Shown here in pieces: positions 39,107 to 48,307 of a DNA stretch of 64,000 bases. This stretch comes from a virus. The DNA is taken from positions 1 through 64,000 of IMG/VR virus record IMGVR_UViG_3300034031_000020, one strand, 5' to 3'. The notes below the pieces were generated by a model, which worked only from the letters and a program-made list of their open reading frames with translations, was not told the origin of the DNA and did not search any database. Both the position numbers and the translations under genes were made by a program. How positions within the stretch are numbered: position 1 is the stretch's first letter; each line of letters opens with the position of its first letter.

Positions 39107-39360
39107 GGCCTCTCCTCGTATCCGGCGGGGAACGGCGGGATCGGACTGTCCGTGACGACGACCCCGGTGGGGTGGGCGCGCAGGGCGGGCGGGATGTCCT
39201 CGCTGGCCCCGACCTCCGGCCACCCCGAGATGTCGATCCCCGACGGGTCCGGGTGATCGTCGGCGGGCGGGCGCGGTGCGCAGAAGTAGGCCCACGACCC
39301 GTCGGCGAGCTGCGACCACCACTCGTCGAGGGCCGGACGGTCGTTGTCCGGCCGAGTCAC
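39103..39360 (-). CDS. Hypothetical 85-aa protein
   Basis: GTG by GTGA overlap. Starts with RPDNDRPALDEWWSQLADGS and continues Pro/Asp-rich. It resembles short acidic phage proteins that bind host factors, but no family is recognised. Confidence 0.58.
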   Translation of the reverse strand: MTRPDNDRPALDEWWSQLADGSWAYFCAPRPPADDHPDPSGIDISGWPEVGASEDIPPALRAHPTGVVVTDSPIPPFPAGYEERP

Positions 39361-39626
39361 CGAGCACCCCCCAGGGGTGCCGAGGTGAGGGCGACGGGGG
39401 TTTCGGCCGGGCGCCGGGCGACGGAGGTCCCCCGGTGCTGGCAGGGGCACCGGTCGCCGCACTCGGCGTGGAGCTTGACGACGGCGGCGGCGACGGCGAG
39501 TGCGAACACCCCCTCCTCACCGTCGAGCCCCTCACGGCCATACCAGGGGTCGTCGTAGTCGCGGGTGAACAGGTCGGTCGCCGCTACCGTGAGATCGGCG
39601 GCGGTCTTACAGTTCAGGCACAGCAT
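39357..39626 (-). CDS. First gene of the leftward operon, Cys-containing
   Basis: 89 aa, ATG at 39626. It opens with CLNCKTA and has CGDRCPCQ later, a four- to five-Cys set typical of a small zinc fold, around an Ala/Val-rich helix (EGVFALAVAAAVVKLHAE). The promoter should lie in the 122-bp gap to the right, shared back to back with the late operon, but no clean -35/-10 pair is visible there. Confidence 0.62.
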   Translation of the reverse strand: MLCLNCKTAADLTVAATDLFTRDYDDPWYGREGLDGEEGVFALAVAAAVVKLHAECGDRCPCQHRGTSVARRPAETPVALTSAPLGGAR

Positions 39627-39748
39627 GGCGTGTCCTTGGCGTGTCGGCAGGGATGGTGCTTACCACCAGAGTATGACGGGAGCTGGGTTTTGTGGAGAGG
39701 GTAATCGTCAGGGAACATTTACCGTCGCATCCTCGTCTAGGTCGGAAC
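39627..39748. promoter_or_regulatory. Divergent intergenic region
   Basis: The gap between the leftward operon (from 39626) and the rightward late operon (from 39749). It should hold promoters for both, yet no sequence close to the TTGCA/TATGCT pattern occurs, so late transcription may need a phage or alternative factor. It is moderately AT-rich around 39650-39730. Confidence 0.4.
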
Positions 39749-40591
39749 GTGAACCACGACTCGGCGAGCCGTACCTACAGAGTGGCCCCCCTGCGGTCCC
39801 TCGCCGACCTCGGTCCCGTCCGGCACGCCGCGCAGATCCCCGTCCTCGATCAGGGCGCCCTCGGGTCGTGCACGGGGAACAGTGGCGTCGCGGCCATCTA
39901 CCGGGCCCCGTTCGTCGCCGGTGTCGTGAAGCCGTGGAGCTACCCGGCCACCCAGGACGGCGCGGTGAGCCTCTACAGCGACGCGACCGCGCTGGACCCG
40001 TTCCAGGGCACCTACCCGCCTGACGACACCGGCTCCGACGGCCTGTCCATCGCCAAGGCGCTCAAGGCGAAAGGGATCATCTCCGGCTACCTGTGGGCGT
40101 TCAGCATCGAGGAAGCGCTGGGTCAGCTCATGAAGACGCCCCTGATCACGGGGGTGCCCTGGTACCACAGCATGTTCGAGACCACCTCGCAGGGCCGCGC
40201 CGGACATGTCCGCATCGACAAGGCGTCAGGGATGGCCGGTGGTCATGAGATCTGCGTCGACGAACTGATCCCGGTGGGTGCCGACTTCATGCAGTGGTAC
40301 GTGGGTGGCCCGAACTCGTGGGGGACGTCATGGGGTGACGGTGGCCGCTGGTACTGGACGGTCGCGGAGTGGAAGTGGTTGCTCGACCAGCGCGGTGACG
40401 TGACCGCGTTCGTCGCGAAGACGCAACCCACCCCCGACCCGACCCCGGCGCCTGACGGTGACGCCGTCACGGTGGCGGGTGACAAGCTGTGGGCGGCCAC
40501 GCGGGTGTGGGCGGGCGCCCCGCACACCGGGTCGAACGCGAAGGCGGCCACCTCGGTTCGCCGGTGGGCCCGGGAGACGGGTCGCGCGTGA
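39749..40591 (+). CDS. Papain-family (C1) cysteine protease
   Basis: 280 aa from GTG at 39749 (an earlier in-frame ATG at 39692 is possible). The catalytic set is complete: oxyanion Gln in DQGALG, C41 (GSCTGNS), H166 (GGHEIC) and N189 (GPNSWGTSWG). An Ala/Thr-rich tail follows. C1 peptidases are unusual in tailed phages. First gene of the late operon, so it could process a virion protein or attack host proteins. No signal peptide or propeptide is visible. Confidence 0.82.
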   Translation: MNHDSASRTYRVAPLRSLADLGPVRHAAQIPVLDQGALGSCTGNSGVAAIYRAPFVAGVVKPWSYPATQDGAVSLYSDATALDPFQGTYPPDDTGSDGLSIAKALKAKGIISGYLWAFSIEEALGQLMKTPLITGVPWYHSMFETTSQGRAGHVRIDKASGMAGGHEICVDELIPVGADFMQWYVGGPNSWGTSWGDGGRWYWTVAEWKWLLDQRGDVTAFVAKTQPTPDPTPAPDGDAVTVAGDKLWAATRVWAGAPHTGSNAKAATSVRRWARETGRA

Positions 40592-41061
40592 ACGTCGTCG
40601 TGCCGGGTCCGGCGGCGGTGCGGGTGACGCCGTGGCGCGGATACCGGGCGTACCTGTCCAGGCCGCACGACGGTGACTCGTTCTGGGTCGTGTACGACGC
40701 CGGGTGTGATGTGCGGGTCGAGCCGGAGCTTCGGCTGGCTGACGTCAGCGCGCCGGAGCTGCTCATCCGGATCCCCCGGGGCGCGCAGCCCGGCGCGGTG
40801 GAGGCGACGAGCTTCGTCAACGACTGGATGACGGTCGCGGCGTCGGCGGCAGGTGGGCGCCGGTGGCCGCTGTGGATCGAGACGGCGATGACGTCGACGC
40901 TGGAACCGAACGAGCGGTGGACGTTCCGCCGGGTCGTCGCGAAGGTGTGGCGGGTCGTGGACTGCCCGTCGTGGGGCCTGCCCCCGGCGGACACGTTGTC
41001 ACTGAACGCGGCCGTCCAGACGTACCTCTCCGGTCACCCCGAATGGCCACCGGGCCAGTGA
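40588..41061 (+). CDS. Staphylococcal-nuclease-like (SNase) protein
   Basis: 157 aa, GTG by GTGA overlap. The SNase core is readable: SRPHDGDSFWVVYDAG, then RLADVSAPEL (Arg and Glu of the active site) and GAVEATSFVNDWM. It would cut DNA or RNA with calcium. A second catalytic Arg may be in the FRRVV stretch. Close to the terminase genes, as in several actinophages, so a packaging-linked role is possible. Confidence 0.74.
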   Translation: MNVVVPGPAAVRVTPWRGYRAYLSRPHDGDSFWVVYDAGCDVRVEPELRLADVSAPELLIRIPRGAQPGAVEATSFVNDWMTVAASAAGGRRWPLWIETAMTSTLEPNERWTFRRVVAKVWRVVDCPSWGLPPADTLSLNAAVQTYLSGHPEWPPGQ

Positions 41062-41174
41062 TCTACTTACCGGGTGAGCTGACCGAGGTCCTGTTCACGG
41101 TTGCGCTGGTGTCTGCCAGCGCGGCCGTGCCCGCGCTGGTCGACTGGATCTGGGGAGGCGACCATGACGGCTGA
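41058..41174 (+). CDS. Tiny membrane protein
   Basis: 38 aa from GTG by GTGA overlap, with one hydrophobic helix (EVLFTVALVSASAAVPALVD). It overlaps the next ATG by 11 nt. Plausible because it keeps the overlap chain intact; function unknown. Confidence 0.5.
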   Translation: MIYLPGELTEVLFTVALVSASAAVPALVDWIWGGDHDG

Positions 41175-41544
41175 ACCGCGCGAGCCCGGCGAGGTGGAGA
41201 AGGCCGTGGAGACCGACCTGGCCGGGATCGACCGGCTCGGTACCGGCAAGGTCTTCCTCGCGGCGAGCGCGAGGAAGTTGGCCAGGGCGATCGACGCCCG
41301 GGGTGACGACGAGGCGCCGTCGGCGCTGGCGAAGGCGGTCGACTCCCTATTCAAGGTCATGGCGGCCCTGATGGCGAAGGATGGGACAGGCCATGACGAC
41401 CTCAAACAGCTCCAAGGGCTCTTCGGCAGTCCTGACGCAGGAAGCTCTTCGGTGTCCCCCGCGCTTCGGTACCCGCCGGAGCCTGGACCGGCCAACGGTC
41501 GGACCCGCAATCGCCAAGGTCGCAAGGGCGCTCGACCCGAGTAA
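41164..41544 (+). CDS. Probable terminase small subunit
   Basis: 126 aa, ATG at 41164. Helical N-terminal half (VEKAVETDLAGIDRLGTGKV, LARAIDARGDDEAPSALAKA) and a disordered basic tail, as in small subunits that recognise DNA ends. Its last 150-odd nt overlap the large-subunit gene in another frame. Assignment rests on position and composition, not on a signature. Confidence 0.55.
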   Translation: MTAEPREPGEVEKAVETDLAGIDRLGTGKVFLAASARKLARAIDARGDDEAPSALAKAVDSLFKVMAALMAKDGTGHDDLKQLQGLFGSPDAGSSSVSPALRYPPEPGPANGRTRNRQGRKGARPE

Positions 41545-43042
41545 GGAATCCCTACCCCACCAGCGGTACATGTACGACGTGATCGGCGAACTGGACCCGG
41601 AGACCGGGCTGTTCGCGTACGACGACGTCACCCTAGTCGGGCCCCGGCAGGTCACCGGGAAGACCGAGTTCCTGTTGCCCCTGATGGCGTGGAGGTGCAC
41701 CGGCCTCGGACATGAGGTCGTCGAGTTCGCGCGGCGGGAGTTCGGCATCGACGTCCCCGAGCCGGGACCACAGAAAGTCATGTACACGGCGCAGCGGGCG
41801 GAGGACGCCCGGCAGAAGTGGCGGGACGTCCACGTCGAGCGGATCAAAGAGTCCCCGATGCGGGCGCTGTGGTCGAAGCCGCCCCGGCTCCGGCTCGCCG
41901 CTGAGGCCATGTTCTGGCGCAACGGGTCCGTGTGGGTGCCGGGTTCGACGACGGGGAAGTCCGCCGGTACCGGTGACCAGCTCGACCTCGGCGTCATCGA
42001 TGAGATGTGGGCGCAGACGGACGGCGGGACGGAGATCGGGATGCGCCCGACGATGCTGACCCGGCCGTGGCGGCAGTTGGTCCGGGCCAGCATGGTCCCG
42101 GGCCTGTCGCGGGTGGCGCCGGAGAAGTGGGCGTACATGCGGCAGAAGATGTCCGCCGGGCGCGCGAAGGTCGAAGCGGACCTGCGGCACGGTTCGGCGT
42201 ACTTCGAGTGGTCGGCGCCGCCGGACGCGGCGCCGTCGGACCCGGACACGTGGTGGAACTGTATGCCCGCCCTGGGGTACACGGTGCCGTTGAAGAACGT
42301 CCAGTCGGACTTCGACGACCTCGACCTGATCGACTTCTGCGCGGAGTATCTGGGCTGGCCACCGACCGGCGCGCTACCCATGTGGAGCGTCATCTCGGAG
42401 CAGACGTGGGCGGACCTGTGGCACCCGGGCCGGTATCAGGAACCCATCGCGATCGGGGTCGACTCGAACCCGGAACTGACCGTTGCGTCGCTGGGGATGG
42501 CCGCGCAGTGCACCGACGGCGGGGACATCCACCTGGAGCTAATTGATCGCAGGGCTGGCGTCAACTGGCTCGTAGAGGCGATCCTGTCCATATGCAGGTC
42601 ACAACCCGTGTGCGCGGTCGGCATCGACCGCAACGGTCCGTTAGCGGGCATTGTGCGACCGTTGCAGCGTGCGGCGGAGGAGCAGCGGCTGGACATCACC
42701 ATCGCCGGGAACCACGAACAGGGCCTGAACTCGGCCGAGGTCGCGGCGGCGTGCGCGCAGCTCTACAACGAGACAGGGGAGCACGATGACGATGATCCCG
42801 AGGCCGAGGCGGCGACCCTTCGCCGTGTGCGTCACATCGGCCAGGAGGAGCTCACAGCGGCCGTCGGCGGCGCGGTCCGGCACTACCAGGGGGACCGGTG
42901 GCGGTGGCACCGGGCGGGGTCCGCTATCGACGTCTCCCCTCTGTACTCGGTCACTCTGGCGCGAGCTGCGGGTGAGGCTGAGGAGTGGATGGGCGGCGCC
43001 TATGACATCACTACCTCCCTCGGTGGGGCTGTTCGCCAGTGA
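41381..43042 (+). CDS. Terminase large subunit
   Basis: 553 aa counted from ATG 41381 (41393 also possible). ATPase P-loop GPRQVTGKT (residues 87-95), Walker B-like LGVIDEMW, and a C-terminal nuclease domain beginning near IAIGVDSNPELT (first Asp) with IDRNGP and later acidic residues of the RNase-H-like fold. It packages and cuts phage DNA at the portal. Length normal for the family. Confidence 0.88.
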   Translation: MGQAMTTSNSSKGSSAVLTQEALRCPPRFGTRRSLDRPTVGPAIAKVARALDPSKESLPHQRYMYDVIGELDPETGLFAYDDVTLVGPRQVTGKTEFLLPLMAWRCTGLGHEVVEFARREFGIDVPEPGPQKVMYTAQRAEDARQKWRDVHVERIKESPMRALWSKPPRLRLAAEAMFWRNGSVWVPGSTTGKSAGTGDQLDLGVIDEMWAQTDGGTEIGMRPTMLTRPWRQLVRASMVPGLSRVAPEKWAYMRQKMSAGRAKVEADLRHGSAYFEWSAPPDAAPSDPDTWWNCMPALGYTVPLKNVQSDFDDLDLIDFCAEYLGWPPTGALPMWSVISEQTWADLWHPGRYQEPIAIGVDSNPELTVASLGMAAQCTDGGDIHLELIDRRAGVNWLVEAILSICRSQPVCAVGIDRNGPLAGIVRPLQRAAEEQRLDITIAGNHEQGLNSAEVAAACAQLYNETGEHDDDDPEAEAATLRRVRHIGQEELTAAVGGAVRHYQGDRWRWHRAGSAIDVSPLYSVTLARAAGEAEEWMGGAYDITTSLGGAVRQ

Positions 43043-43126
43043 CGCGGCCCGGGTCCGGGTCGGATATGGCCTCGCCCCGATCTATCTCCCCCCGCCGCCG
43101 GTGTCGATCCTCTCCATGTTGACGAC

Positions 43127-43471
43127 ATGACGTCACCGACGGTCGGCCGTATCCCCGCCGAGATGACGCCCGCTACCGAGCTGGTCGAGGTCGAACCCGC
43201 CGAGACGGTGAAAGAGCACGTGTCGACGCTGCTCTCCAACGTCGCGATCCTGGCGATGGTCGTCGGCCTGACCTGGGGCCTGTGGTCGCACCTCGGCCCG
43301 TGGGCGCTGTGCGCCGGGGGTTTCGCGCTGGCCGTCCTGGTGAGCGTCACCGACTTCGCCCGTCGGCCCCAGCTACTCCCCGAGGCCGAGCCCGCCCCAC
43401 CGCCGAAGGGCCCTCCGGGGCCGACGTCGGCGGGCAACCTCCACACGAAGGGACCGGGTGCTGAGTCATGA
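43127..43471 (+). CDS. Two-helix membrane protein
   Basis: 114 aa, ATG at 43127. Two adjacent hydrophobic helices (about 38-54 and 56-74) lie between an acidic start and a Pro/Gly-rich tail. It overlaps the portal start. Membrane proteins between terminase and portal are uncommon; function unknown. Confidence 0.62.
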   Translation: MTSPTVGRIPAEMTPATELVEVEPAETVKEHVSTLLSNVAILAMVVGLTWGLWSHLGPWALCAGGFALAVLVSVTDFARRPQLLPEAEPAPPPKGPPGPTSAGNLHTKGPGAES

Positions 43472-44838
43472 GCCAGTGGTCGAGGGCGTACACCCGCCCC
43501 CGCGCGACGCGGGCGTTCACCGGCATCTCCGGGGCCTCCGAGACCCTGGCCGGAGTCACCATCCCCGGCCGTGGGGGCGCGGGACGGCACGGGACAGTCC
43601 AGGTGACCGAGTCGAAAGCCATGACCCACTCGGCGTACTGGGCGTGTCTGCGCCTGCGGGCGGACCTGTTGTCGACGTTCCCCGCCGACGTGTACCGCGA
43701 CTTCGAGGGCATCGCCATCGAGATGCCGAAACCGCCCGTCATGGTCGACCCGGGTGGGGTGGAGTGGGACTTCGTCGACTGGATGTGGGCCAGCCAGCGG
43801 GACCTCGACTCCACCGGCAACGCGATCGGGATCATCCGGGAACGCAACGCGATCTCCACCCGCTACTACCCCGACGGCCTCCCCTCGATGATCGAACTGG
43901 CGGACACCCGGGGCTGCTCCATCGTGGTGCACAAGGGGAAGAAGCAATACCGCATCGACGGGAAGTTCTACAACCCGAACGAGGTCTACCACGAACGGCA
44001 GTACCGGATGTCGGGCTCCCCGGTGGGCCTGTCCCCGCTCATCATGGCGGCGGCGTCCGTCGGCGAGTACCTGTCCCTCCAGCAGTACGGCTTGGACTGG
44101 TTCCAGGGCGGCGGCATCCCGAAGGCGTGGATGCAGAACACCCGCAAGTCGCTCCAGGATGAGGAGCGGACGGCGGCGAAACAGTGGTATCAGGACACCG
44201 TCGGTAACGGCGACCTGATGGTCACGGGCCGTGACTGGGAATACAACATGATCCAGGCGGAGACGGCGGGCATGGAGTGGCTGGAGGGCCGCCGGTACGG
44301 CATCGCCGAGGTGTGCCGGTTCCTGTCGACGCCGCCGGAGATGGTCCACGGCGCGGTGTCAGGCCAGTCGGTGACGTACGCGAACGTCACCCAGGCGAAC
44401 CTCCAGTTCCTGATCATGCACCTTGCCCCGGCTGTGATCCGGCGGGAGAAGAACCTGTCGAAGTTCCTCCCGATGCCGCGTTACGTGAAGTTCAACACCG
44501 ACGCGCTGTTGCGCATGGACCCGAAGACCCGCCAGGACGTCCTCCGCTCACGGTTGGAGACGTGGCAGGTCACGAACGCTGAGGCGCGCAAGCTCGACAA
44601 CTTCGAACCCCTCAGCGCTGCCGACAAGGCCGAGATGGTGGAGATCTACGGTGCGCCGCAGATCGGTAAGGGCCCGAAGCCCGAACCGGCTCCAGCTCCC
44701 GGCCAAAGCTCGCCCGGACAGGGCGACGAGACGAACACACCGGCGATCCCCGCCGAGGCGACGTGGTCGCCGGAGCTACGGGAGATCTCCGAGTTCGCTC
44801 ACCGCGTCGAGAAGATGGCGGAGCTGACGGCGGCATGA
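43468..44838 (+). CDS. Portal protein
   Basis: 456 aa, ATG by ATGA overlap. Typical HK97-type portal content: AYWACLRLRADLLSTFPADV early, EVYHERQYRMSGSPVGLSPL, AASVGEYLSLQQYGLDWFQG, RRYGIAEVCRFLSTPPEMV, and the clip/stem helices towards the end. It forms the 12-subunit ring through which DNA passes. Length and position next to terminase fit. Confidence 0.88.
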   Translation: MSQWSRAYTRPRATRAFTGISGASETLAGVTIPGRGGAGRHGTVQVTESKAMTHSAYWACLRLRADLLSTFPADVYRDFEGIAIEMPKPPVMVDPGGVEWDFVDWMWASQRDLDSTGNAIGIIRERNAISTRYYPDGLPSMIELADTRGCSIVVHKGKKQYRIDGKFYNPNEVYHERQYRMSGSPVGLSPLIMAAASVGEYLSLQQYGLDWFQGGGIPKAWMQNTRKSLQDEERTAAKQWYQDTVGNGDLMVTGRDWEYNMIQAETAGMEWLEGRRYGIAEVCRFLSTPPEMVHGAVSGQSVTYANVTQANLQFLIMHLAPAVIRREKNLSKFLPMPRYVKFNTDALLRMDPKTRQDVLRSRLETWQVTNAEARKLDNFEPLSAADKAEMVEIYGAPQIGKGPKPEPAPAPGQSSPGQGDETNTPAIPAEATWSPELREISEFAHRVEKMAELTAA

Positions 44839-44851
44839 GAGAGGCGAAGGC

Positions 44852-46678
44852 ATGGCGGATTCACTTCACCGGCGTCGGCTGGCGGATCTAGTCGATTCGA
44901 CGGCGAACCGGGTCATCGAGCAGGCGGTTACGGACGACGTCCCGATCACGGAGCTGCGCGCGATGCGGCTGCGCTGGTACGAGATGCGCGCGGCCACCCC
45001 GGACCGGGTGCCGGGCGGCGGCACGGCGGCGAACGTCTACATCTACGACAAGATCGGCGGGAGTCTCGGGGTGAACGCGAAGACGTTCGCCGCCGACCTC
45101 GCGGACCTCGACGTCGACACGATCCACCTGCGGATCAACTCGCCGGGCGGGTCGGTGTTCGACGCGCTCGCCATCATGAACACGCTGCGGCAGCACCCGT
45201 CACGGGTCGTCGCGCACATCGACGGGATCGCGGCGAGCGCGGCCTCCGTGGTGATGCTGGGTGCGGACGAGATCGTCGTGGAGCCCGGCGGCGAGGTGAT
45301 GACACACAACGCGTCGACGACCGCCGACGGCCAGCCGACGATGCTGCGCCAGGTCGCGACGTGGCTGGAGCGGCAGTCCGACAACATCGCCGACCTGTAC
45401 GCGCAGCGGTCCGGGGCGACCCGGGAGCAGTGGCAGCAGCTCATGGACGAGGAGACCTGGTTTTACGGCGACGAGGCCGTTCAGATCGGCCTCGCGGACC
45501 GGGCGGAGACCCTGCGCGGCCCGGCGCCGGTCCCGGACGCTGACATGGCGGAGCGGATGCGCAAACGACACAGCCTCCAGGCGTTCCGCTACCAGGGCCG
45601 TGCGGCGCAACCGACCACCCCGGTCCTTCCCGAACCGATGATCAGGAAGGCGGCACCTGTGACGACGACCAGGACCGCTCGGGGTGGGGTGCCGTCCGAG
45701 GTCCGTGACGCGGCGCAGCTCCGCCGCCGCGCGTTCGACCGGCGGATGATGACCCGTTCGGCTCCCGCCGGGATCACCGTGCAGTCCCGCCGGTCCCCGG
45801 CCGGTGGGGACATCGTCCACGACATGGTCGAGCTGCGCGGCAGGCAGATGCACCGGACGAAGGGGTACTTCACGGTCTACAACCGTGGCTATGAGATGTG
45901 GGACGCGTTCGGCCCGTATCAGGAGGCCGTCGTGGACGGCTCCGGCACGGAGACGATCGGCCAGGGCCCGGACTGTATCTTCCTGGTGAATCACACCGGC
46001 TTGGCGCTGGCCCGGACCGGCGGCACGTGGAATCAGCACCGGGGGACCCTGGAGTTGTCGGAGGACACGAACGGCGGTCACCACGTCGGCTACCTCAACC
46101 CGGCGAACTCGTACGTCCAGGACCTGGTCCCGCTCATGGACGACGGTGTGATCACGGAGATGTCTTACGCCTTCATGATCACGGACGGTTGGTGGAACGA
46201 CGACTTCACCCGCTTCGAGATCCGCCGCTACGACATGGAGCGCGGTGACGTGTCCGCCGTCAACTACGGGGCCAACCCGTACACGGACATCTCCGCCCGC
46301 GCCGCTGAGGTCCTCGACGAGTTGGAGAGCCTGCCGCCGGGCGCGATCCGGGAGGCCCACCTCCGGCTCGGCCGCCGGATCGAGTCGTACGAGCAGCTCC
46401 TCCGGGACGTCGACCCGGGTCGCGCGGCGCGCATCGCGGACGTCGCCCTGGAGTCCCGCGCCGTCGGCGGGGAGTCCACCGACGACGAGATCTCAGCGGC
46501 GGAGAAGTGGGTCGCGGAGGCCCTCGGCCGGGGCGGAGCGGGCCCCGGCGTCGGGTCCGGTACTCCTGACCTGCCGCAAGACGCAACCAAGGTCATTGAC
46601 AACACGGCCCCTGAAGGGCCTACCGTGGCATCGTACGAGGCACTAGCGGCGTCGATCGGGATCAAGCTCCCTCAGTAA
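44852..46678 (+). CDS. Capsid maturation fusion: ClpP-like protease plus HK97-type prohead protease
   Basis: 608 aa. Domain one (about 60-230) is ClpP/S14-like: INSPGGSVFDAL, catalytic S129 (GIAASAAS), H152 (MTHNAS) and a late Asp. Domain two (about 275-480) matches HK97 prohead protease: TKGYFTVYNRGYEMWDAFGP, H381 (LVNHTG), S438 (EMSYAF) and SAVNYGANP. Phages usually carry only one type. An in-frame GTG at 45659 with AGGAAGG nine bases ahead could also produce domain two alone. It would process the capsid before DNA packaging. Confidence 0.84.
   Translation: MADSLHRRRLADLVDSTANRVIEQAVTDDVPITELRAMRLRWYEMRAATPDRVPGGGTAANVYIYDKIGGSLGVNAKTFAADLADLDVDTIHLRINSPGGSVFDALAIMNTLRQHPSRVVAHIDGIAASAASVVMLGADEIVVEPGGEVMTHNASTTADGQPTMLRQVATWLERQSDNIADLYAQRSGATREQWQQLMDEETWFYGDEAVQIGLADRAETLRGPAPVPDADMAERMRKRHSLQAFRYQGRAAQPTTPVLPEPMIRKAAPVTTTRTARGGVPSEVRDAAQLRRRAFDRRMMTRSAPAGITVQSRRSPAGGDIVHDMVELRGRQMHRTKGYFTVYNRGYEMWDAFGPYQEAVVDGSGTETIGQGPDCIFLVNHTGLALARTGGTWNQHRGTLELSEDTNGGHHVGYLNPANSYVQDLVPLMDDGVITEMSYAFMITDGWWNDDFTRFEIRRYDMERGDVSAVNYGANPYTDISARAAEVLDELESLPPGAIREAHLRLGRRIESYEQLLRDVDPGRAARIADVALESRAVGGESTDDEISAAEKWVAEALGRGGAGPGVGSGTPDLPQDATKVIDNTAPEGPTVASYEALAASIGIKLPQ
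45643..45661 (+). promoter_or_regulatory. Possible internal ribosome site and start
   Basis: AGGAAGG at 45643-45649, nine bases before an in-frame GTG (45659-45661) at the junction of the two protease domains. Confidence 0.45.
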
Positions 46679-46840
46679 GCGGGATCCCACCCGGCGTCGC
46701 CAGCACCCGGCCAGCCCCTCCATAGCTGCCGGACGCCGAGACGCACCCACCCGTACCTGAGCACCAACGGGCACCGTGCGCGGCCGTCCATACCGGCAGC
46801 GGACCCGATCAGGTCACCATTCCTGACTCGGAGATCAATC

Positions 46841-48295
46841 ATGGGCCAAAGCCTGGAAAGTCTGGTCACCTCGATCGAGGTGGAACTGGAGAACGCCAAC
46901 CGGCGCAAAGAGCGCGCAGCGCAGCGGGTCGTCGAGATCCTGTCGTCGGCCCGCCGTGAGGGCAACGCCACCCTCTCCCCTGCGGAGCAGGAGGAGATCA
47001 ACCGCGAGTTCCAGAACCGTCAGGTCGCTGAGAGCGACATCGACGGGATCAAGGTCAAGCTGGAGTCCGCGAAGCGGATCCAGACCCTCGAACTTCAGAA
47101 CGACGTCGGTCTCAGGGAACGCACTCCCGTCGACGCGAGCACCAGCGGCGGGGATGTCGCCCGCACCCAGTACGGGGCCCGCGCGTACGACGAGGTCGCC
47201 CGCATCGGGCAGGAGAAGCGGACCTACAGCCCCGACAACTGCCGCAAGGGCACCGAGTTCCTCGCCGACGTCATCGCGTCGTACGCCCACAACGAGGAGG
47301 CGTCGTTCCGGCTCCGGGCGCACATGCGTGAGGAGCGCGTCGAGCGCGGCGCGTACCTGGAGAAGCGGGCCAACGTCGGCACGTCGAACTTCGCGGGCCT
47401 CGTCGTCCCGCAGTACCTGACGGACCTGTACGCCCCGGCGGTCGCGGCCCTGCGGCCGTTCGCGGACATCTGCAACCAGCACGACCTCCCCGAGAACGGG
47501 ATGACCGTCAACATCTCCCGCATCACGACCACCACGGCGGCGGGGATCCAGACGGAAGGCAACGCGGCACCCACGGCGGACATCGACGACACCCTCCTGT
47601 CGGAGAATGTCCAGACCGCCGCCGGGTACGCCGACCTGACCCGCCAGGCCATCGAGCGTGGGTCCGGTGTCGAGGAAGTCACCATGGACGACCTGATGCG
47701 CCGGTTCGCGACGTCGCTGGACGGGACGCTGCTCACCCAGGCGACGACGGGCCTCACGAACGTGTCGGCGGCGACCACGTTCGACGACACGACACCGACG
47801 GTGCCGGAGCTGTGGCCCAAGTTCCTCGGCGCCATGGCGAACGCTGAAGGCGCCCTGTTGGGTATGGCGTTCCCCGACTACATCATCATGCACTCCCGGC
47901 GCTGGTACTGGCTTCAGAGCTACCTCGGCTCGCAGTACCCGTTCATCGGCCAGCCCGGCATCCCCCCGACTCAGGGCGGTGTCGCCAACGGCAACGGCTA
48001 CAACCAGGGCGTACGCGGCACCCTCCCGAACGGGATGCGGGTCATCGTCGACAACAACATCGCGACGAACGGCGGCGTCGGCACCAACCAGGACGAGATT
48101 TACGTGGTCGCGTCGTCGGAGTGTCACCTGTGGGAGGACCCGAACGCCCCGGTCTTCATCCGCGCGGAGCAGCCCCTGGCGCACCAGCTCGCGGTCCGGC
48201 TCGTCATGTACGGGTACTTCGCGTACAGCTTCCGCCGGTACACGAACGCGCAGCAGAAGATCGCCGGTACCGGCCTCGTCAGTCCGTCGTTCTGA
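46841..48295 (+). CDS. Major capsid protein, HK97 fold
   Basis: 484 aa. Residues 1-100 are a charged coiled coil (delta/scaffold domain) that the protease would remove. The mature part starts around the RTYSPDNCRKG region; TSNFAGLVVPQYLTDLYAPA, ADICNQHDLPENGMTVNISR, SDAxT-like QTAAGYADLTRQAIERG and FPDYIIMHSRRWYWL follow the HK97 pattern. A 162-nt untranslated gap upstream sets it apart, probably for high expression. Confidence 0.88.
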   Translation: MGQSLESLVTSIEVELENANRRKERAAQRVVEILSSARREGNATLSPAEQEEINREFQNRQVAESDIDGIKVKLESAKRIQTLELQNDVGLRERTPVDASTSGGDVARTQYGARAYDEVARIGQEKRTYSPDNCRKGTEFLADVIASYAHNEEASFRLRAHMREERVERGAYLEKRANVGTSNFAGLVVPQYLTDLYAPAVAALRPFADICNQHDLPENGMTVNISRITTTTAAGIQTEGNAAPTADIDDTLLSENVQTAAGYADLTRQAIERGSGVEEVTMDDLMRRFATSLDGTLLTQATTGLTNVSAATTFDDTTPTVPELWPKFLGAMANAEGALLGMAFPDYIIMHSRRWYWLQSYLGSQYPFIGQPGIPPTQGGVANGNGYNQGVRGTLPNGMRVIVDNNIATNGGVGTNQDEIYVVASSECHLWEDPNAPVFIRAEQPLAHQLAVRLVMYGYFAYSFRRYTNAQQKIAGTGLVSPSF

Positions 48296-48307
48296 TAGGC
48301 GGCTGAC

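Noticed and set aside
43039-43122. 27-codon frame from a GTGA overlap after the terminase gene
   Set aside because: The overlap fits the local style but the translation is Ser/Arg/Pro-rich with no features, too little to call a gene.
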